Below, one piece after another: positions 53,650 through 61,807 of a stretch of 64,000 nt of DNA. The position numbers and the translations under genes were made by a program. Below the pieces are notes generated by a model that did not search any database, had not been told where the DNA came from, and was given only the letters and a program-made list of their open reading frames with translations. Position 1 is the first letter of the stretch. Each line of letters opens with the position of its first letter. This DNA is from Halomonas nitroreducens (GTDB lineage Bacteria > Pseudomonadota > Gammaproteobacteria > Pseudomonadales > Halomonadaceae): NCBI RefSeq assembly GCF_003966155.1, contig NZ_RXNS01000001.1, positions 62,001 to 126,000 on the forward strand, given 5' to 3'.

Positions 53650-54410
53650 AGCCCATCTCCTGGCCGTGGGGGTCGAGGACTTCCAGGGCGACCGGCTCGG
53701 CGTCGGGGCGAGTGACGAAGCGCTCGTCCATGCCGAGGTAGAAGACCTGGGGCAGGGTGTTCTTCTCGGGCTGCAGCACCATCAGCGCGTCGCGATGCTC
53801 GGCGATCATGCGGCTGATCTGGCTCTCGGGGTCGCGCATGTCGCCGATGATCCGCGCGCCGCCCACGCAGCTCTCCACGCAGGCCGGCAGCAGGCCCGCC
53901 TCCAGGCGGTGGGCGCAGAAGGTGCACTTGTCGGCGGTCTGGGTGCGCTCGTTGATGAAGCGGGCGTCGTAGGGGCAGGCATTGACGCAGTAGGCACAGC
54001 CCACGCAGCGATCGCTGTCGACCACCACGATGCCGTCCTGGCGCTGGAAGGTGGCCTCCACCGGGCAGACCGGCACGCAGGGCGGGTTCTCGCAGTGGTT
54101 GCACAGGCGGGGCAGCATGAAGGTGGCGACCTCGCCGCTCTCCTGGTGCGCCACCTCGTACTGGGCGACGGTGGTACGGAAGCTGCCCAGGGGGGGCGGC
54201 GTTCTCGATATGGCACGACACGGTGCATGCCTGGCAGCCGATGCACTGGCGCAGGTCGATGAGCATGCCGTAGCGCTTGCTGGGGTCGCCTTCGCGACGG
54301 GGTGGCTGCTGGTTGATACCGGCGCTGGCGATGCTCGAGAGCGGCACCATCGCGGCGCCCGCGCTGAGGCGGGCCAACTGGCCGAGCAGGGTGCGGCGAA
54401 TGGGGTCCAT
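53633..54410 (-). pseudogene. Four-cluster ferredoxin subunit (TtrB/PsrB-like), frameshifted
   Basis: Starts at 54410 (CGGAGG just upstream) with a twin-arginine-like leader (DPIRRTLLGQLARL) and reads through CIGCQACTVSC, then shifts out of frame at a run of seven G (54190-54196). The rest, from VAHQESGEVATFMLPRLCNHC to the end at 53633, lies in the other frame and carries CENPPCVPVCPVEA, CVGCAYCVNACPYDA and CTFCAHRLEAG, the remaining cluster sites. With six G the full protein would read continuously to about 259 residues, giving AAPLGSFRTTVAQYEVAHQ across the join. So it is either a sequencing error or a recently broken gene. It is the first gene of the molybdoenzyme operon. Confidence 0.85.
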
Positions 54411-54499
54411 GGCGCCTCCGGTGGCCTGGGTGGTGCGGGATTTCCGCTGACGGGTCAGGGGGGATACCGGAAGGCTACCTGCGACCAAGGTCTAGGCGC

Positions 54500-54513
54500 T
54501 TGACGCGGATCAA
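54500..54513 (-). promoter_or_regulatory. FNR/Anr-like box upstream of the molybdoenzyme operon
   Basis: On the operon strand the sequence is TTGATCCGCGTCAA, one mismatch from the TTGAT-N4-ATCAA consensus of FNR/Anr. It is centred about 96 bp before the start codon at 54410; a TAGCCT (54472-54477) lies at the right distance to be a -10 for activation from -41.5. This supports induction without oxygen, as expected for a respiratory reductase. Confidence 0.55.
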
Positions 54514-54596
54514 GAGATCGTTAGCAAGCTCTTAATGTTGGCATAATGTTCATTCAAATCATTGAAGATAAAGGACTTTCTGACCTTCGGGCAGGC

Positions 54597-54628
54597 AAAA
54601 AAACGCCCCGCCGGGAAGGCGGAGCGTT
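54597..54628 (-). terminator. Rho-independent terminator on the minus strand
   Basis: On the minus strand an 11-bp stem (one mismatch) with a 5-base loop is followed by seven T. It lies downstream of the decayed XRE fragment and was probably that gene's terminator. It may also protect the molybdoenzyme promoter from upstream transcription. Confidence 0.8.
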
Positions 54629-54676
54629 CGCTGTTCGTCATCCTGTCGGCCTCCCACGGGAGGGGGCAATCAGGGC

Positions 54677-54800
54677 GGTGAGCCGCTCGGGTCGATGCTG
54701 CGACAGACGAGGCGTAGCTCATCGAGGGTGAGGTGTTCCAGTCGCCCAGCCCCAGCCAGCAGACTGCTGATCTTCTTGACACGCCGCCACGCCCCTGGGA
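54677..54800 (-). pseudogene. Decayed C-terminal fragment of an XRE regulator
   Basis: Minus-strand sequence encodes VKKISSLLAGAGRLEHLTL then DELRLVCRSIDPSGSPP and a stop, closely matching the end of the intact XRE gene at 55582-55860 (MQKISDLLSGRLEQLTLDEL...TIDPQLTPP), with a two-codon insertion. The helix-turn-helix part upstream is lost; only a weak ALPGAWRRVKKI echo remains. It is a paralogue remnant, not a copy error, because the bases have diverged substantially. Confidence 0.7.
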
Positions 54801-54816
54801 GCGCGGCAGCAAGACT

Positions 54817-55488
54817 TCACTCCGAGGTGGCGGAGCGCATCATGTCCTCGAAGGTCATGGCGTCCTCGGGGAGCTGGAAGATCTCGCCATCCGGCGTGGC
54901 ATCGGAGAGGCGGGTGATCCGGAAGCGGTCGCCGAAGCGCAGCATGCCGAGGCCGCGCTCCTCGAGGGTGGTGGCAATGGGGTCGGGCTCGCCGGTCATG
55001 GATTGCTGGTAGGCATGGAAGGAGGCCATCAGCTCCCGGACCTGGGGATTCTCGCTGAGGACCATCTCGTCGTCATGGGCGGTCCCGGCCTTGTCGGTCC
55101 ACTGCAGGCGGTAGACCTCGCCCTCCAGGCCGGCGATGGTCTCCTGCTCGCCGGTAGCCTCCAGGGCATCGACGGCGCTGGCCTGCTGGCTGGCGATACC
55201 GGCGTTGGCCTGGTCGCCCCCCATGCTCTCCGCCATCTCGCGGAGCTTGGCCATGTCCATGACCATCGTCTGGCCCTGCATCTGGCTGACCATGTAGCCC
55301 TTGCCGTCCTTGAGCAGCATGAAGCCCGCCTGGGCCTGCTGCGGGAAGTCCATGCGCAGGTCATCGTCTGCCCAGCTGACCTCCATGGTGGCACCGCCCT
55401 GGTCGGAGCGGGTCTCCAGGGTGGCCTGCCCAGCGGCGAGGACGGGCAGCGAGGCGGCCAGCAGCAGGCCGGTCACGAGGTGTCGCAT
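54817..55488 (-). CDS. Periplasmic protein of unknown function
   Basis: A 223-residue protein with a Sec signal peptide (MRHLVTGLLLAASLPVLAAG). The mature part is rich in Met, Gln and acidic residues and has the look of LolA-like/DUF4412-type beta proteins: MEVSWADDDLRMDFPQQAQ, GYMVSQMQGQTMVMDMAKLREMAESM and GLEGEVYRLQWTDKAGT. No catalytic motif is seen. It lies between an intact and a decayed XRE gene on the same strand. Confidence 0.7.
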   Translation of the reverse strand: MRHLVTGLLLAASLPVLAAGQATLETRSDQGGATMEVSWADDDLRMDFPQQAQAGFMLLKDGKGYMVSQMQGQTMVMDMAKLREMAESMGGDQANAGIASQQASAVDALEATGEQETIAGLEGEVYRLQWTDKAGTAHDDEMVLSENPQVRELMASFHAYQQSMTGEPDPIATTLEERGLGMLRFGDRFRITRLSDATPDGEIFQLPEDAMTFEDMMRSATSE

Positions 55489-55518
55489 GTGGGGATCTCC
55501 CTATGTCTCGAATCCATG

Positions 55519-55547
55519 AAGGCCGGCAATCGTGGATTGCCGGCCTT
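55519..55547. terminator. Hairpin between XRE and periplasmic-protein genes
   Basis: A perfect 12-bp inverted repeat (55519-55530 with 55536-55547, loop CGTGG). It lies 35 bp downstream of the XRE stop, before the next gene. There is no T-run, so termination is likely but unproven. Confidence 0.55.
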
Positions 55548-55581
55548 GATCCTGGTCCGTTCGGCCGGGGCTGCCGAGGGC

Positions 55582-55860
55582 TCAGGGTGGGGTAAGCTGG
55601 GGGTCGATGGTCCGGCGCAGCGTCTGGAGCTCGTCGAGGGTGAGCTGCTCGAGACGACCGGAGAGGAGGTCGCTGATCTTCTGCATCGGCAGACCGGCGC
55701 GACGCGCGATGTCGCGGCTGCCCAGATCCGATACGGCGATCAACCGGGTGATGATGCGCATGAGGCGAGTGCGTTGTTCCAGATCCCTGACATCGAGGTC
55801 AGGGCACCTTCGCGGAGGGTCGAGGAGTTCCGCGGCGGTCGAGGGGCTTGCCGTGCTCAT
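55582..55860 (-). CDS. Small XRE-family helix-turn-helix regulator
   Basis: A 92-residue DNA-binding protein. The helix-turn-helix is GSRDIARRAGLPMQKISDLLSGRLEQLTLDEL (about residues 45-76), similar to HigA/NadS-type antitoxin regulators. The ATG at 55860 is preferred to upstream starts because sequence before it is not protein-like and the product has the usual small size. No toxin gene partner is adjacent, so a toxin-antitoxin role is not supported. A diverged remnant of a paralogue lies 0.8 kb downstream. Confidence 0.7.
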   Translation of the reverse strand: MSTASPSTAAELLDPPRRCPDLDVRDLEQRTRLMRIITRLIAVSDLGSRDIARRAGLPMQKISDLLSGRLEQLTLDELQTLRRTIDPQLTPP

Positions 55861-56076
55861 GATGCTCCAAGGGACAGAATCGACGAGTACAGCATGCAGC
55901 CTTTTTGCCGGTTTCGCCAGTGTCGTGAAGGGGCCGGCAGCCCGTCCTGGCAAAGGGGCCTCGCGAGGCGCTGTATGACGGGCCCTGAACATCATGGCAG
56001 GCTGATTAATGCGACCAAAGTGGAATTCGACTGCCCGAAAGTCGACTTGTAGGGGGCGATGCGGTGGTCTATTTTT

Positions 56077-56100
56077 TGTCGATACTTTTATTAAAAGTAT
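56077..56100. promoter_or_regulatory. Operator-like elements upstream of the amino acid permease
   Basis: TGTCGATACTTTTA (56077-56090) matches TGTAGATATTTTTA upstream of csiD at 12 of 14 positions. It overlaps a perfect dyad, ATACTTTT-ATT-AAAAGTAT (56082-56100). The A/T-rich block here stands out from the GC-rich surroundings. A shared regulator for the permease and the glutarate genes is inferred. Confidence 0.45.
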
Positions 56101-56143
56101 TAATTTCTACAAAAAATCAATCTCACTGATGAGGGGGAGTGAC

Positions 56144-57583
56144 ATGAACGATACGTCGTCCACGGAGACGCATCTGACGCGAGTGCTGGCCCGCAAGGAT
56201 GTGCTGGCCCTGGCCTTCGGCGCCATGATCGGCTGGGGGTGGATCGTACTGACCGGCAGCTGGATCGAGTCCGCCGGCAGCCTCGGCGCCATCACCGCCT
56301 TCCTGCTCGGCGGGGTGGTGATCGTGCTGGTGGGCCTGACCTATGCCGAGCTGGCCTCGGCGATGCCCCAGGTCGGGGGCGAGCATGTCTACAGCTACCG
56401 GGCCATGGGGCATTTCGCCTCCTTCCTGTGCACCTGGGCCATTACCCTGGGCTATGTCAGCGTGGTGGCCTTCGAGGCCGTGGCCTTGCCCACCGTGGTG
56501 GAGCATCTCTTCCCGGATTATGCGGTCGGACAGCTGTGGACCATCGCCGGCTGGGACGTGAAGGCCACCTGGGTGGCGGTCGGCGTGGCCGGGTCCGTGG
56601 TGATGATGGCAATCAACTACTTCGGCGTGCGCACGGCCGCCCTGGTGCAGAAGGTGGTCACCCTGCTGATCCTGGCGGTCGGCATCCTGTTCATCACCGG
56701 GGCGCTGTTCGAGGGCAGCACCACCACCATGGAACCGCTGTTCCGGGTCGAGCAGGGGGTCATCGGTGGCATCATGACGGTGATCATCATGGTGCCCTTC
56801 ATGTTCGTGGGGTTCGACGTCATTCCCCAGGCCGCCGAGGAAATCAATCTGCCGTTCAAGGAGATCGGCCGGGTGCTGATGATCTCGGTGATCCTGGCGG
56901 TGTTCTGGTATGCCTTCATCATCCTCGGCACCGCCCTGATGCTCGACCCCGCGGCACTGGCCGAGAGCTCCCTGGCGGTTCCGGATGCCATGCAGGCGGC
57001 CTTCCAGGCGCCCTGGGCCGGCAACCTGATGATCCTGGCCGGCATCGCGGGCATCATCACCAGCTGGAACGCCTTCTATATCGGCGGCTCCCGGGCCATC
57101 TACGCGCTGGCGCACTCCGGCATGCTGCCGGCCTTTCTCGCCAAGCTGCATCCCAAGCACCGCACGCCCACCAACGCCATCCTGCTGATGGGCCTGATCT
57201 CCAGCATCGCGCCCTTCTTCGGTCGGCCCGCCCTGGTCTGGCTGGTGGTCGCCGGTGGTCTGGGCATCGTCATCGCCTACCTCTTCGTGTCGCTGTCCTT
57301 CGTGATGTTGCGCCGGCGTGAGCCGGACATGCCGCGCCCCTTCCGGGTGCGTCGCGGCAAGACGGTCGGGGCGCTGTCGGTGATCCTGTCGCTGGCGCTG
57401 GTCGGCATGTATCTGCCCGGCAGCCCCTCGGCGCTCTCCACCATCGAATGGAGCATGTTCGCCGGCTGGATGCTGCTGGGCCTGGCGCTCTATGCCTGGT
57501 CACGGGCTCGTTACGGCGTGGCCTACAGCGACACCATGATGCAGCGCGAGCTCGGCGGCGCCGATCCCTACCCCGGCCGCTGA
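56144..57583 (+). CDS. APC-family amino acid permease
   Basis: A 479-residue membrane transporter of the amino acid-polyamine-organocation superfamily with about 12 helices. The glycine-rich first helix FGAMIGWGWIVLTGSWIESAG and the conserved FMFVGFDVIPQAAEE segment are typical. The ATG at 56144 follows GAGGGGG by 7 bp; the frame upstream is not protein-like. Located before csiD-lhgO and sharing an upstream motif with them, it may import an amine or amino acid such as 5-aminovalerate or lysine that leads to glutarate, much as GabP accompanies csiD in E. coli. The substrate is inferred from context. Confidence 0.85.
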   Translation: MNDTSSTETHLTRVLARKDVLALAFGAMIGWGWIVLTGSWIESAGSLGAITAFLLGGVVIVLVGLTYAELASAMPQVGGEHVYSYRAMGHFASFLCTWAITLGYVSVVAFEAVALPTVVEHLFPDYAVGQLWTIAGWDVKATWVAVGVAGSVVMMAINYFGVRTAALVQKVVTLLILAVGILFITGALFEGSTTTMEPLFRVEQGVIGGIMTVIIMVPFMFVGFDVIPQAAEEINLPFKEIGRVLMISVILAVFWYAFIILGTALMLDPAALAESSLAVPDAMQAAFQAPWAGNLMILAGIAGIITSWNAFYIGGSRAIYALAHSGMLPAFLAKLHPKHRTPTNAILLMGLISSIAPFFGRPALVWLVVAGGLGIVIAYLFVSLSFVMLRRREPDMPRPFRVRRGKTVGALSVILSLALVGMYLPGSPSALSTIEWSMFAGWMLLGLALYAWSRARYGVAYSDTMMQRELGGADPYPGR

Positions 57584-57611
57584 CTCCGGCCGTGAGCCAC
57601 TGAGTGGGGTG

Positions 57612-57643
57612 AGCCCCGGCCCGGAAGGGTCGGGGCTTTTTTT
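57612..57643 (+). terminator. Rho-independent terminator of the permease gene
   Basis: A stem of 11 bp (AGCCCCG and CCC paired with GGG and CGGGGCT, one G-T pair) with a GGAA loop, followed by seven T. It ends the permease transcript and separates it from csiD. Confidence 0.9.
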
Positions 57644-57723
57644 GTTCATCGCCCTTTGCCGCGGCGACGTCGGCCCGACCATAGTCGTAGACATAGCGCA
57701 ATTATATTGACGAAAATAAAAAA

Positions 57724-57737
57724 TGTAGATATTTTTA
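57724..57737. promoter_or_regulatory. Operator-like motif upstream of csiD (TGTAGATATTTTTA)
   Basis: Lies 33 bp before the csiD start in a strongly A/T-rich stretch and repeats the motif found upstream of the permease with 12 of 14 identities. The known csiD regulator CsiR is a GntR protein, but no csiR is in the window. Function is inferred. Confidence 0.4.
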
Positions 57738-57770
57738 AATCACAACGCTCGCGACGATGGAGACCCTGAC

Positions 57771-58751
57771 ATGACCGTGCTGACCCGCCTTCCCGACACC
57801 GCCATGCCGCTGCCCGCCGACCTCCAGGGCTTCACCCTGGCGCCGTCCCCCCAGTCACCGCGGTTGTTGCAGCTGACCGTCTCCCGCCAGGTGGTCGAGG
57901 CCTTCCTCGAGGCCGTGTCCGAGTGGCCCGTCCAGGCCCTGGAGTACAAGTCCATGCTGCGCTTCCGGGTGGCCAGGATCCTCGACGACCTGTGCGGCAA
58001 CACCCTGCAGCCGGTGCTGATCAACACCCTGGTGGATCGTGGCACCGGCGGCCTGCAGGTCACCCCCGAGGGTCTCGACGACCTCGAGCAGGCCGACGAG
58101 ATGGTCAAGTTCGCCACTGCCGTGGCGCACCTGATGGGGCGGTCCAACTACGACGCCATGAGCGGCCAGTACTACGCCCGCTTCGTGGTCAAGAACGTCG
58201 ATGACTCGGACAGCTACCTGCGTCAGCCGCATCGCGTGATGGAGCTGCACAACGACGGCACCTTCGTCGAGCAGGACACCGACTATGTGCTGATGATGAA
58301 GATCGACGAGCAGCACATGGAGGGCGGCGACTCGCTGCTGCTGCACCTGGATGACTGGGAGGACCTGGAACGCTTCTATCGTCATCCACTGGCCCGTCGC
58401 GAGATGCGCTGGACCGCGCCGCCCAGCAAGAACGTGGCCAAGGACGTCTACCATGCGGTGTTCGATGTGGACGCCAGCGGTCTGCCGATCATGTCCTACA
58501 TCGACCAGTTCGTGCAGCCCAAGGACTTCGAGGAGGGTAACTGGCTGACCGACCTCTCCGAGTCCCTGGAGGGCAGCCCGGCGATTCTCTCGGTGCCCAA
58601 CCCGGTGGGCAGCTTCCTGCTGATCAACAACCACTTCTGGCTGCACGGGCGGGATCGGTTCAAGTCCCACCCGGACCTGCGTCGGGAGCTGATGCGCCAG
58701 CGGGGCTACTTCACCCATGCGAAGACCCTGCGCAACCCGCGCCAGCGTTGA
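57771..58751 (+). CDS. csiD: Glutarate 2-hydroxylase (CsiD/GlaH)
   Basis: Iron(II)/2-oxoglutarate-dependent dioxygenase that converts glutarate to L-2-hydroxyglutarate, releasing succinate. The 326-residue protein matches CsiD: FQ.., the iron ligands His and Asp in [10 protein letters not shown] and the second His in [11 protein letters not shown], and the 2-oxoglutarate-binding arginine near the end (RRELMRQRG). It starts the glutarate operon, 101 bp before lhgO. With LhgO it takes glutarate from lysine breakdown to 2-oxoglutarate without going through glutaryl-CoA. Confidence 0.95.
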   Translation: MTVLTRLPDTAMPLPADLQGFTLAPSPQSPRLLQLTVSRQVVEAFLEAVSEWPVQALEYKSMLRFRVARILDDLCGNTLQPVLINTLVDRGTGGLQVTPEGLDDLEQADEMVKFATAVAHLMGRSNYDAMSGQYYARFVVKNVDDSDSYLRQPHRVMELHNDGTFVEQDTDYVLMMKIDEQHMEGGDSLLLHLDDWEDLERFYRHPLARREMRWTAPPSKNVAKDVYHAVFDVDASGLPIMSYIDQFVQPKDFEEGNWLTDLSESLEGSPAILSVPNPVGSFLLINNHFWLHGRDRFKSHPDLRRELMRQRGYFTHAKTLRNPRQR

Positions 58752-58851
58752 AGAAAGACGCCTGAGGCGCATCGCACCGCCCGACGGGTTACCCTGACGA
58801 GGCCACGCCGTGACGACGGCGTGGTCGTCGCATTAGAAGAACGAGGACGGC

Positions 58852-60048
58852 ATGTACGATTTCATCATCATCGGTGGGGGCATCCTGGGCATGTCCACCG
58901 CCATGCAGCTCAAGCAGGCCTACCCGGACCACCGCATGCTGGTGGTGGAGAAGGAACGCGAGGCGGCGCGCCACCAGACAGGTCACAACAGCGGCGTGAT
59001 CCATGCCGGCGTCTACTACACGCCGGGCAGCCTCAAGGCGCGTTTCTGCCTGGAGGGCAACCGGGCCACCAAGGCCTTCTGCGAGGCCCATGACATCCCC
59101 TACGACAGCTGCGGCAAGCTGCTGGTGGCCACCAATGACCTGGAGATGCAGCGCATGAAGGCGCTGTGGGAGCGCACCGAGGCCAATGGCCTGGAGCGCG
59201 AGTGGCTCGGCCCCGAGGCGCTCGCCGAGCGCGAGCCCAACATCACGGGCATCGGCGGCATCTTCGTGCCGTCCAGCGGCATCGTCGACTATGCCGAGGT
59301 GACCCGGGCGATGGCGGCGGAGTTCGAGCGCCTGGGCGGCGAGATCCACTACGCGGCCGAGGTCACGGCCCTGGAGGAACGCCGCCAGGAGGTGGTGGTG
59401 ACCACCAGCGCCGGCGAGTTCACCAGCCGCTACCTGGTCACCTGCTCGGGGCTGATGGCCGATCGGGTGGTGCGCATGCTGGGCCAGGATCCCGGCTTCA
59501 CCATCTGCCCGTTCCGCGGCGAGTATTACCGGTTGCCCGCCGAGCACAACGACATCGTGAACCACCTGATCTACCCGATCCCGGACCCCTCCATGCCGTT
59601 TCTCGGCGTGCACCTGACCCGCATGATCGACGGCTCGGTGACGGTGGGGCCCAATGCCGTACTGGCCTTCAAGCGCGAGGGCTATCATCGTCGCGATGTT
59701 TCGCCCCGGGACCTGGTGCAGATGCTCACCAACCCGGGCATCCTCAAGGTGCTGGGCAGGAACCTGCGCCCGGGACTCGCCGAGATGAAGAACTCGCTGT
59801 TCAAGCGTGGCTACCTGGAGCAGGTACGCAAGTACTGTCCGAGCCTGACCCTCGACGACCTCGGCGACTACCCGGCCGGGGTTCGGGCCCAGGCGGTCTC
59901 CCGCGATGGCAGGCTGGTGGACGACTTCCTGTTCGTGAACACGGCACGCACGGTGAACGTGGGCAATGCCCCGTCACCGGCGGCCACCTCGGCGATTCCC
60001 ATCGGCGCCCATATCGTCGAGAAGGTGAAGGCCCAGGTAGCGGAGTAG
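58852..60048 (+). CDS. lhgO: L-2-hydroxyglutarate oxidase/dehydrogenase
   Basis: FAD-dependent enzyme of 398 residues that oxidises L-2-hydroxyglutarate to 2-oxoglutarate, feeding electrons to quinone. The FAD motif FIIIGGGILGMSTAMQL is at the N-terminus; HQTGHNSGVIHAGVYY, a histidine-flavin region, and FRGEYYRLP follow; the C-terminus SRDGRLVDDFLFV is typical of LhgO. GGACGGC precedes the ATG. It follows csiD directly, as in the E. coli csiD-lhgO (ygaF) pair. Confidence 0.95.
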   Translation: MYDFIIIGGGILGMSTAMQLKQAYPDHRMLVVEKEREAARHQTGHNSGVIHAGVYYTPGSLKARFCLEGNRATKAFCEAHDIPYDSCGKLLVATNDLEMQRMKALWERTEANGLEREWLGPEALAEREPNITGIGGIFVPSSGIVDYAEVTRAMAAEFERLGGEIHYAAEVTALEERRQEVVVTTSAGEFTSRYLVTCSGLMADRVVRMLGQDPGFTICPFRGEYYRLPAEHNDIVNHLIYPIPDPSMPFLGVHLTRMIDGSVTVGPNAVLAFKREGYHRRDVSPRDLVQMLTNPGILKVLGRNLRPGLAEMKNSLFKRGYLEQVRKYCPSLTLDDLGDYPAGVRAQAVSRDGRLVDDFLFVNTARTVNVGNAPSPAATSAIPIGAHIVEKVKAQVAE

Positions 60049-60207
60049 GGCGTTACGACCTTGGGCGAATTGCCGAAAGCATTAGGAAACGTAGAAATAT
60101 TACCTGGCCCCGGTGCCAGGGGGCTGCTAGCGTCTTTCGAGGCGGTGAGCGAAAGCATCGCCCACAACAAGGACAACGCCTTACCGATTCGCGACGGAGG
60201 ATCCTAC

Positions 60208-61170
60208 ATGCGAGCACTCAAGTATGCTCTGGCGGCCTCGCTGCTGGTGGCGGCCCCCGCGGCCCTGGCCCAGCAGCAGCTGTCCATCGCCACCGGCGGC
60301 ACCGGCGGCACCTACTATCCCTACGGCGGTGGCCTGGCCGAGCTGATCGGCGAGCACGTCGAGGGCCATGACGCCGTGGCCGAGGTCACCGGCGCCTCGG
60401 TGGAGAACATGGGGCTGGTCTGGCGCGGTGACTCCGACCTCGCCCTGGCCCTGGCCGACACCGTCTACCAGGCCTATACCGGAACCGGTGACTTCGAGGG
60501 CCGCCAGCTCGAGAACATCCGGGCCCTGGCGTCGATCTACCCCAACGCCGTGCAGATCGTCACCCTGGCGGATTCCGGGATCGAGTCGCTCTCCGACCTC
60601 AAGGGCAAGACGGTATCCGTGGGCGCGCCGGGCAGCGGCACCGAGATCAACGCCAGTACCGTGCTGGAGGCCAACGGCATCACCTACGATGACATCGACG
60701 CGCGCCGCCTCAACTTCAACGAGACCGCCGATGCCATCCGCGATGGTGACATCGACGCCGGGTTCTGGAGCGTGGGGCCGCCTACCAGTTCGATCCTCAA
60801 CCTGGCCACCACCCGCGATATCCGCCTGATCGGCCTGACCGACGAGGAAGTGGCCAACGCCAAGGGCGAGGAGCCGGTGTTCGCCGCCTACAAGCTGCGT
60901 GCCGGGCTCTACGAGGGCATGGACGAGGCCGTCCAGACCATCGGGGTGCCCAACGTGCTGGCCGTGAGCGCCGAGATGGACGATGAGCTGGCCTACCAGA
61001 TCACCAAGACCCTCTTCGAGTACACCGATGAGCTGATCGCCATCCACCCGGCGGCCAATGACACCACCGTGGAGTTCAGCGTCGAGTCCACCCCGATCGC
61101 CTTCCATCCCGGCGCGCTGCGCTACTACGAGGAGGTGGGCGCCGAGATCGCCGACCGTCAGCGTCCCTGA
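60208..61170 (+). CDS. TAXI-family TRAP substrate-binding protein
   Basis: A 320-residue periplasmic protein with a Sec signal (cleavage after ALA, before QQQ). The TAXI signature is LSIATGGTGGTYYPYGGGLAELI, with LKGKTVSVGAPGSGTEINA further on. Known TAXI proteins bind acidic compounds such as glutamate, 2-oxoglutarate or dicarboxylates. CGGAGG lies 9 bp before the ATG. It starts 160 bp after lhgO and belongs to a TRAP set with the fused permease; glutarate, L-2-hydroxyglutarate or 2-oxoglutarate are likely substrates by context. Confidence 0.92.
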   Translation: MRALKYALAASLLVAAPAALAQQQLSIATGGTGGTYYPYGGGLAELIGEHVEGHDAVAEVTGASVENMGLVWRGDSDLALALADTVYQAYTGTGDFEGRQLENIRALASIYPNAVQIVTLADSGIESLSDLKGKTVSVGAPGSGTEINASTVLEANGITYDDIDARRLNFNETADAIRDGDIDAGFWSVGPPTSSILNLATTRDIRLIGLTDEEVANAKGEEPVFAAYKLRAGLYEGMDEAVQTIGVPNVLAVSAEMDDELAYQITKTLFEYTDELIAIHPAANDTTVEFSVESTPIAFHPGALRYYEEVGAEIADRQRP

Positions 61171-61181
61171 GGGGCGTCGAC

Positions 61182-61763
61182 ATGTCGCTGATGACCAAGG
61201 GGCGGGTCGCCTGGCCCGCCCCCTTGCTGTGGCTGATGCTGGCGGTCACCTCGCCGGCCCTGGCAGACGCCGGGTGCCCGGCCTACGAGCTGCGGGTGCG
61301 TGATGCCGAGGGCCAGGTGCTGGTGCGGCTGCCGATGCCGGAGGAGGCCGGCTGGTGCCTGGCCTGGAACCATTCCGTGGAGGGCTTTCCCGTCCACGAC
61401 TGCTATCGCAACCGGGGCGGGCACATGGTGCTCGAGCGCAGCCACCTGCCGGATTTCGCGGCCGGCCTGGACCATATTCCCGGGCGTGGCCGCCAGGTCT
61501 CCGATGGGCAGGGCGGCTACTGGATCGAGGCGATCGACGAACCGGTCCCTGGCGACCGCTACCGCCTGAGAGTGGGCGCCAGCCGGGTCGATCATCGCCT
61601 GGTGCGCCACGGCGAGCCGAGCCTCGCCACCCTCCTGACCCGGGCGGCTGACCACGGCTGCGGCGCGGTGCGCCCCGACGGCGACGCGTCGGTGGAGATC
61701 AGCCTGAGCGAGCGGGCTGCCAACCAGCGCGTGACCCTGGCCCTGGAGCCCATCCTTCCCTGA
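61182..61763 (+). CDS. DUF1850 protein, TRAP-associated
   Basis: A 193-residue exported protein with a signal-like leader (LLWLMLAVTSPALADAG). The DUF1850 core, WCLAWNHSVEGFPVHDCYRN then LERSHLPDFAAGL, is present. This family is regularly found between TAXI binding proteins and fused TRAP permeases, but its job is not known; an accessory or assembly role is likely. It begins 12 bp after the binding protein gene and ends 45 bp before the permease. Confidence 0.85.
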   Translation: MSLMTKGRVAWPAPLLWLMLAVTSPALADAGCPAYELRVRDAEGQVLVRLPMPEEAGWCLAWNHSVEGFPVHDCYRNRGGHMVLERSHLPDFAAGLDHIPGRGRQVSDGQGGYWIEAIDEPVPGDRYRLRVGASRVDHRLVRHGEPSLATLLTRAADHGCGAVRPDGDASVEISLSERAANQRVTLALEPILP

Positions 61764-61807
61764 CGCGGTCCGCCCCGGGCGGACCCCAACCCTGCGAGTG
61801 CAACGCT

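Noticed and set aside
54510..54812. A 100-codon minus-strand frame upstream of the FeS gene
   Set aside because: It crosses a terminator and the XRE remnant in another frame and has no ribosome-binding site or protein-like sequence.
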